Assembly (NCBI GenBank): GCA_000969725.1
Contig: JXSR01S003672.1
Length of the DNA stretch: 24,469 nt
Origin: Ophiothrix spiculata
Lineage: Eukaryota; Echinodermata; Ophiuroidea; Amphilepidida; Ophiotrichidae
Direction: 5' to 3' (one strand)
Below are positions 18,394-24,469 of the stretch, piece after piece; position 1 is the first letter of the stretch; each line of letters starts with the position of its first letter. A program made the translations under genes and the position numbers. Under the pieces are notes generated by a model. The model saw only the letters and a list, made by a program, of their open reading frames with translations, had not been told where the DNA came from and ran no database searches.

Positions 18394-18599
18394 GCAAATA
18401 TTCTTTCCATCGAGGGGCCAAGACTTGAGTAAAAAGTTGAACCCGGCTCCCCCCGTTGATTAACGAACGCTCTGCCAACTGAGCTATCAAGGCTGGCTGG
18501 AATCAAAATGTATAGATTTAATAGGCATTCAGTCCGAATCTCCGCCTCGGGTTTTGTTCTCAAGTCTTGGCCCCCACGTGCGAAAGAATAAAGATTTGC
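18394..18599 (-). mobile_element. Element with inverted-repeat arms enclosing a tRNA-like promoter
   Basis: The left arm (18394-18429) and right arm (18559-18599) share GGGGCCAAGACTTGAG and, outside it, ATTCTTTC and GCAAAT with small gaps. Between them, on the minus strand, lies TAGCTCAGTTGGCAGAGCG (A box, about 18468-18486) followed by GGGTTCAACT (weakened B box, about 18435-18444), at tRNA-like spacing. The anticodon stem does not pair, so it is a tRNA relic or SINE head. A minus-strand frame of 110 codons crosses it by chance. Confidence 0.6.
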
Positions 18600-18657
18600 A
18601 TCAAGGTAAGTCCTTATAAATTGAAAGCTACATACTAAAGGCAATAGGCTAATAGCA

Positions 18658-18798
18658 TTGGCGTAGCCAGGGGGGGGGGTGCTGGTGCACCCCGGGGTCT
18701 ACAACAAATAAAAATGGAATAATGAAAAATGAGAGTAAAACAATCAGAAAACAACGGGGGAAAAAAAGGCGCAGTAGTCCTAATTACTGCTATTAAAG
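18658..18798 (+). mobile_element. Left half of a second GGCGTAGCCAGG MITE
   Basis: Matches the left half of 17669-17919, from TTGGCGTAGCCAGG through GTAGTCCTAATTACTGCTAT, and stops near 18798. Contains a run of ten Gs and the stem GGGGTGC/GTGCACCCC. The missing right half is found at 19897-20009. Confidence 0.78.
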
Positions 18799-19896
18799 TA
18801 GATTCCAGACATCTCCAGACTAAGTTCGCTGGGAAAAGCTAACAAGGTTTGATTTTAGGGGCGCAAACTTGAATGAAAATAAAAAATAAAGATAAATTCA
18901 ATTAGCTGCCTTTTGTTTCACAATTTATTTTACTACTGTTAAATATAAAGTAAATACATGTAAAAATGTTTTTGACGAATAGAGCAGCTATTGATTTACA
19001 ACAATTCTTGGTTCTTTTAGAAAATGTAATCACACATGCTATGTTAGGCAAATCATCTTTTCATTATAACGGTTGGGCACACATTCTAAAAACTTGTATA
19101 AGGCTGAAAACATACTCGGCCTCCAAACAAAATTTTTGCTACCAAACATTTGGTCGTGAAGTCAACACCGAGTTTGGACCAAAGAAAATTTTGCGCTAGA
19201 TTGCACATTGCCATACATTGGACCAAATGTTTGCTACCCGTTCATACTTTAAGTTCGATGGCAAATATTTGGTGACGTCACGACCAAATGTTGGTAGGAA
19301 AAATTTTGTTTGGAGGCTGAGTATGATTTCGCCCTATCATGATAATGGAGAATACAATTTCATGATTTGCACCATCGATCTATGATTTAGGCCAAAAAAT
19401 CATGTTACTCTCTGACGAGCTTCACGTAATTTATGCATGTCCATGTGTCTTTTATCATGTCTGTAGGCGGCATTGGTAAAAATCGTTTGAATTCCTGACC
19501 AATGTAATTGAAAATGATGATATGATCGAGGCCTACAGTGATTTTTAAGTTTGCTAAAAGAATTCCCTACATACGATATAATAGTGTATATATCTTTGTT
19601 TCCCTTCAATTATCATTATTAGGCCTATTGATAAATCACATGGGTCTTCTTAAATTATTAGTAGGGCTTAAATAGCAAAAGGCAATTTGCAACCTAAAAT
19701 CATCAAGAAGTCTTCTGTTTTCTTATTAAAAAGTTATTTGCAAAAAAAAAAAATGATTACGTTTGGATATATGTCAAACAAGCCAGATTTTCTGGATGGC
19801 TGAAATGATTATTGGGTTTAAAATTTATCTCCTCTCCTAGACAATGGTATGTTCAAATCGATGACTTGGACGTCCGGAGATGTAAGAAATCCACTA
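18799..19896. mobile_element. About 1.1-kb insertion splitting the MITE
   Basis: This block separates the two halves of one MITE. Its left end TAGATTCCAGACATCTCCAG and the reverse complement of its right end, TAGTGGATTTCTTACATCTC, converge on ACATCTCC(A/G)GAC. That makes it a probable TIR element rather than a random insertion. The interior encodes nothing recognisable and itself contains the foldback at 19101-19335. Exact ends and target duplication are uncertain by a few bases. Confidence 0.55.
19101..19335. mobile_element. 235-bp foldback MITE
   Basis: The left arm reads AGGCTGAAAACATACTCGGC then CTCCAAACAAAATTTTTGCT. The right arm, reverse complemented, reads AGGGCGAAATCATACTCAGC then CTCCAAACAAAATTTTTCCT. 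Similarity continues through ACCAAACATTTGGTCGTGA, so the arms are about 65 bp. The centre has repeated GGACCAAA motifs. Target duplication is unclear. Confidence 0.87.
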
Positions 19897-20009
19897 AAAT
19901 ACATTTGTCCGATATAGGCAGGTACCCCGCTAGCGGCCCCATGATCCGTCGCCGTTTTGGACTAGGAATTATTGCGCACCCCAGGGTACGCAATCCTAGC
20001 TACGCACCT
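19897..20009 (+). mobile_element. Right half of the second GGCGTAGCCAGG MITE
   Basis: Matches the right half of 17669-17919: CGATATAGGCAGGTACCCCG, CGTTTTGGACTAGGA and TATTGCGCACCCCAGGGTAC, ending GCAATCCTAGCTACGCACC. With 18658-18798 it makes one complete element. Confidence 0.78.
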
Positions 20010-21912
20010 GTACGCAGTCCTCCACTCAAATCCACAGTGCTGCCAGTTTGCCCGTTGAATCCTGGGGATAAAAATAAAGACATTAATCTTCAAAATGGTT
20101 TGGATTTTTGCTTCTTTCCTATCTTTTTGACAATAGAGATCTGAATAGCACATTTAAAAAAAAAATGGGGAAGTAAATCCAATTTTCTGATTTTTCAGTT
20201 TTATTTTAGGAATTGTTGGTCATGCTGGCCTCGATTTTAGAAATATACACTGAATCTAGTCATTGGCGATTTATAATTGCTGACATAAAACCATCATATG
20301 ATATCATGGTTTTTTTTCACAAGACTGATAATTGAATGAGAAATGTTCATCATGGAGAACCAATTGTGTTTGATAATGTTGTTGATGAAATACCCACTGA
20401 TCAGGCCTGTCAATAATGAAATTATTTGAAATTTGACGGATACAATTGTAAGAAAATTTAAATTTGAATTAACATTAAATTATTTTAAATGGTTGAGATT
20501 TAGAATAGATAAAATCTGCCTCATGAAAAAAGGGGTCAATAATAGTTCAGAGAAATCTTCCACAAAGCAGGTCAGCAGTTGATAATGCATTTTTGAGTGT
20601 TCTTCCCTCTCAGATATTTTGTACATGCTTGAAGAAGATAAATACTCTCTACATCCAGATGGACATGTGATCCGATGGCTGCCAAATCGTCAAAAGAAAG
20701 GGAGTAAATTTGTCTCCAGTTACCCCTCCAGTGTTCCCCTGAATCCCATCATTAATTATCAGTGATGAAGACTGGAGTACCTCATTATTTTGATAGAAAA
20801 ACACATAAACACAAGATGGATGAGGGGGATCTCATCTTTTATTTGGTAGGGATGTGCAGTCATAAGTGTCAAAAATGGGGGCTTGTAGAACGATCGATGC
20901 TAATTTAGGTTGAACTGCTCAGCCTTGTTTCTTAAGCAAGTAAATATAAGACATTTAAAAAGTAGCCCGAGTCTTAAAACAATACAACCATTTAAATATA
21001 ACTCAGTACGTGACGAACGTATCCTATACATTTTGTTGAATCAATTTTTTTTTTTGCTGGAGGCAATGATTAGTCTAAAAATTGTTAAAGTAGGGCGTTA
21101 TAGTGCCATCATTTGTCATTGACTTCTATGTAAAATGTCATTGTTCACAAAAAGTGAGGTATCTTAAAAACACATTTTTTTTTTTCATTTTCTAAAATTT
21201 TGGTACAGTTATAAGATAGTTAATGTCTCTTACTCAATACATATTTCGTATTATGACTCAGGCTATTCAAAATAAAATGTCCACCCAAAATCGAAGATGT
21301 GCTTTTTATTTTTGCCAAAATAAGGCTCACTGAACTAGATATATATTGACCAGTTTTAAATATAGGCTTTGGATTTAAGGAACTGAAAATGTATCAAATA
21401 TCTAGGAAAACACAAAACTATGAAATTGTATGAATTATGGTTAAAATGGGACTTTTGTGGAAATAAAACATGCTAAAAAAGGTATCTTGTTGAGCAGCTG
21501 AGGGGATGTGAAAGGGGAATCTCTTCCGTAGCACATCACCATAACCAATTTTGTACAAAGTACTCCCCTCCCCCAGGGGATGCAGTTCCTCCCATCTTCG
21601 CAAATCATAGGTTGGGGATTCAAAATTCGCTTTTTTGTTACAAAAACAAGTTGTTTTTACCTGCAGCAATGTTGTCTCAAGAAATAGAGGAATGAAATCT
21701 GCTGGTGCGTGTTGGATGCAAGGGGAAGACCTGGGGTGGGGATTAATGTGGTGATTGAAAGCTGAATACACAGATCAGGAAATGGATTTTTTTCTGATGT
21801 ATTAAGCATTTTATTAACGGTATAAGGCCTGATACTCACCCATGTAGTATAGAATTGGGTTTTATTTTTTAATTAATTAAGTTTGGCAAAACAAAACAAT
21901 TACACCTGATAA
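20010..21912. other. No gene recognised
   Basis: AT-rich DNA with homopolymer T runs (about 21047-21057 and 21176-21186). The 117-codon minus-strand frame at 21418-21771 and the overlapping 60-codon frames have no recognisable domain. I see no supporting coding signal. Confidence 0.5.
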
Positions 21913-22083
21913 AATTTGCAAATTCGATCCCTGACTTACTATTTAAATATATTTGCAATATTTTAACAAAAATTTGCAAATTTGATCCCTGACTTACTAT
22001 TTAAATATATTTGCAATATTTTAACAAAAATTTGCAAATTTGATCCCTGACTTACTATTTAAATATATTTGCAATATTTTAAC
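21913..22083 (+). repeat. 58-bp tandem repeat, three copies
   Basis: AATTTGCAAATTTGATCCCT starts at 21913, 21971 and 22029 (the first has C for T, AATTCG). Each unit continues GACTTACTATTTAAATATAT and TTGCAATATTTTAAC. Apart from that base and the edges the units look identical, so the amplification is recent. Confidence 0.93.
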
Positions 22084-23261
22084 ACCTTTAGTCTTTAATA
22101 AATCGCTTTTTATGGTGTGATGTATTTTTGTGATGTTTTAATACGGTTCAATTGATAAGTTCAGTCTGACCATCTGGATAGATGTCTGCCATATTTTACA
22201 CGTTCTAATAAAACTCCACAAATGAGATGCTATGTTTTTCGTATCGTGGATGTACCTTTCGCAAATTGCCACAAAAGGTGTTTTCAAAAGAACAGACGTG
22301 GCGATTTTAAGATGTTATAATGATAAATAATTCTTCAAAGGTATTTTATAGAATTCGGCAATATTTTGCATCACAAAAAGTAGAATAAATCTCTTGAAAA
22401 TTACTCTTTGGTGTTAAAAAAAAAGAAGAAATGACTGACTAAGACATAGTGTTTTGGCTTTTTTTGGGGGGGTGGGGGTGGGGACAAAATTTTAAAACAT
22501 TTTTTAAAACCCTATATTGCCAAATTCTATTTCAAATACCTATCAAGATGTATTTTTCCTCATTATAACATTTAAAAATCACAAGTCATTTTTCATTCCT
22601 TTTATAAATTTTAAGGATATCTTGTTATGCCAATTTGAATCACCAGAAATAAAAGAAAGTTTAACTAACAGACTGACTCCACTTGAAATGTCTGACCACC
22701 TTAGAACATTTTATAATAACACCACCTAACATGCGACCCGGACATGCGACCCAATTATTCAGATAATGTTGGAAACTGAATGAACAGTACTTGTAACAAA
22801 GCGTGCCATTTCTTTTATTTATTTTGGTTATCTGTACAGCTGGTTCAGATATGAGGATATAGTAGTACTACTGGCTCATTCATCATTGGCTAATTAAGAG
22901 TTCACCTGGCTACTTTAGACTTCCGTGTGGAATTGAGGGGGACTCCTATGATAGCTGATATCCATTTTCCTGTTTTACAAACTCAAAATTCTGTTTTTCA
23001 AATATTCTAGTTTCCACGATGCTCTACATTACACAAAATCATGCATTTTAACACCAACAATGGAGATGGGCTTGCTGCAGCGAAAAAACATTGCTTTCAT
23101 GTTTGTTTAAAATTACTTTGAGTAATTTCTTAATTACTACCGATTTTAAGGTTCTTTCCTGGGTATTATATGATTCTACATTTTTCGTGTTACCTCAATT
23201 TTTGTCTGTTTTCTGTATCGCAGAAAAATGGAGGCCTCAATATAACCCCCTTGATTGGTCA
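22084..23261. other. No gene recognised
   Basis: A G-rich tract, G7-T-G5-T-G4, sits at 22466-22483. ACATGCGACCC occurs twice at about 22730-22750. The 70-codon frame at 22517-22729 ends in a plausible-looking charged stretch (EIKESLTNRLTPLEMSDHLR), but I recognise nothing and see no splice context. Confidence 0.45.
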
Positions 23262-23710
23262 GCAAATCTCTACACTTAAACCAATTTTCATGGGACTTGG
23301 ACACAATGGTCCTATAGTAGGGTCACATGTGTGACCTTTGTATGAGTGGGTCAAAAGTTGTCTAGGGGGCAAGTTATCCCTGTAACCCTTCTTTCAGAAA
23401 ATCTTTACACTTAATCCAATTTTCATGGGACTAGAACACAATGGTCCTACGGTAGGGTCACATGTGTGACCTTTGTATGAGTGGGTCAAAGGTCATCTAA
23501 GGGGCATGTCATCCCTGTAACCATTCTTTCAGACAACACTTGAGGTCTAGGAATTAGTTTTCATATTTGAGTGCGTCCTCCGTCCTACGGTAGGGTCACA
23601 TGTGTGACCTCTGAGTGTGTCAAAGGTTATCTAGGTGGCAAGTCATCCCTGTAACTCTTCTACCAGACGACCCTTGAGGTCAAGGAATTAGTTTTCATAT
23701 TTTTGCACCC
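23262..23710 (+). repeat. Tandem repeat of about 135 bp, three units and a partial fourth
   Basis: Units cover 23262-23397, 23398-23533 and 23533-23666, with a partial unit to about 23710. Shared segments are GGTAGGGTCACATGTGTGAC, GTGGGTCAAAGGTCATCTA and GTCATCCCTGTAAC. Units 1 and 2 resemble each other most, while unit 3 has a diverged left half that returns in unit 4 (CTTGAGGTC...AATTAGTTTTCATATTT). Each full unit holds the dyad GGTCACA-TG-TGTGACC. Confidence 0.88.
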
Positions 23711-24469
23711 CTTCCCTGGGTTGTAATCAAACTTAGTGACCAGCTGAAGAAAAAGGAAGCTGAAGTCCCACCAGTCTATACCAGGATATCCTTTTGTTGG
23801 CTTTGACCGAGACATGTCGAAATAATTGATAACATAACCAGCTCTTGCAATAAAGATGACATTAGATATATTTTCTAGATTCTATTATTTCATCCAATTT
23901 CCTAAAAATTCCCACTTTTCTACCATGACAAGTATATTTGGTTTAAATCTATTGTTTTGCCAATGTCATTTTCATATGAAGTTGTGAGTTCATTGATTGA
24001 TGAGGCTGTTACTTATAAAAGAAGCATAGTGAGAAAGCAAATCCTTTTGTTTCTTTTTCGAATGGGACTATTATAATTCATAGATCTTTACACATTCATT
24101 GATAGTAGTTGGGTCATTTTTTTCATAACCTTGGATCTCTTGCAAAAAGAATCAACACTGTAAGTATCCCTCATCTACTGAAGTGTGTTTTTTACTCAAG
24201 CTTATATTAAGGCCTCCATGTTTCCTCGATACGGATAACGAACAAAAATCAAAAAAATGCAAGGTGGAAAATGGAAAATCAAGTAATGCTTAGGAAAGAA
24301 CCCAAAAATCAATAATATTAAAAAAAGTAAGCAAATATTGAAATGTCTAAAATCAATATTCAAGTAAATAATAACAAATTTATCAAGCATAAAAGGGAAG
24401 TTTTAGCATCCAAGCCAACCCTTTCCCATACATCGTCTTTCTCAATTACCATTTTGACAATGGCTGTTT
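23711..24469. other. No gene recognised
   Basis: AT-rich DNA to the window end, with no repeat or frame that I can support. The 62-codon minus-strand frame at 24202-24390 is hydrophobic and low in complexity. Confidence 0.45.

Noticed and set aside
18435-18493. Functional tRNA gene
   Set aside because: Acceptor and anticodon stems do not pair and the B box is altered (GGTTCAACT). It is a tRNA-derived relic.
18312-18644. 110-codon minus-strand frame containing LDSSVGRA
   Set aside because: LDSSVGRA is the usual translation of a tRNA A-box region, and the frame crosses inverted arms of a repeat.
22466-22483. G-quadruplex regulatory element
   Set aside because: The tract could fold, but it stands alone in featureless AT-rich DNA with no promoter or gene nearby.

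Overview
The window reads as non-coding, repeat-rich animal nuclear DNA. It is AT-rich, every reading frame is short (longest about 145 codons), there are no bacterial operons or ribosome-binding sites, and it is packed with small inverted-repeat transposons, satellite-like tandem repeats, tRNA-derived SINE-like pieces and a truncated non-LTR retrotransposon. The GTCTCGCC-ended, GGTCA-rich repeat at 14.3-14.8 kb and the GGCGTAGCCAGG-ended repeat at 17.7-20.0 kb recall repeats I associate with marine invertebrates (echinoderms, hemichordates, amphioxus, molluscs). That assignment comes from memory and is weak. I recognise no host protein-coding gene; the window could be an intron or intergenic DNA.

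Layout. 1-2.9 kb: a 357-bp segment occurs twice with no difference I can see (1-357 and 1974-2330). The space between holds a possible inverted-repeat element, and a mariner-like terminal-inverted-repeat (TIR) element starts inside the second copy. 3.35-10.04 kb: a tandem duplication of about 3.4 kb (3351-6726 and 6727 to about 10038), a few percent diverged. Each copy carries the same MITE, split by the same 472-bp 5'-truncated LINE fragment, then a diverged array of roughly 110-130-bp units, then a satellite of about 70 bp whose core is a small hairpin. One satellite monomer beyond the shared part holds a 151-bp foldback MITE with a TA target duplication, and a second foldback of about 157 bp follows at 10.45 kb. 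10.6-14.3 kb: largely featureless, except a 97-bp inverted relative of a copy-1-only insertion. 14.3-15.3 kb: a 486-bp TIR element rich in GGTCA, and a 115-bp deletion derivative of the MITE from the duplication. 16.0-17.0 kb: the longest open frame (minus strand, unassigned) and a tRNA-like SINE region. 17.67-20.01 kb: a cluster of MITEs, including an apparent triple nest (foldback inside a 1.1-kb element inside a 250-bp MITE) and a tRNA-like promoter enclosed by inverted repeats. 21.9-23.7 kb: a 58-bp triplicate and an array of about 135 bp with a GGTCACA/TGTGACC dyad.

Nothing here works together as a pathway. What the window offers is a readable insertion chronology: MITE, then LINE into the MITE end, then the 3.4-kb tandem duplication, then copy-specific changes. 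Several short palindromic elements share TA-type junctions and may have been moved by related transposases encoded elsewhere.
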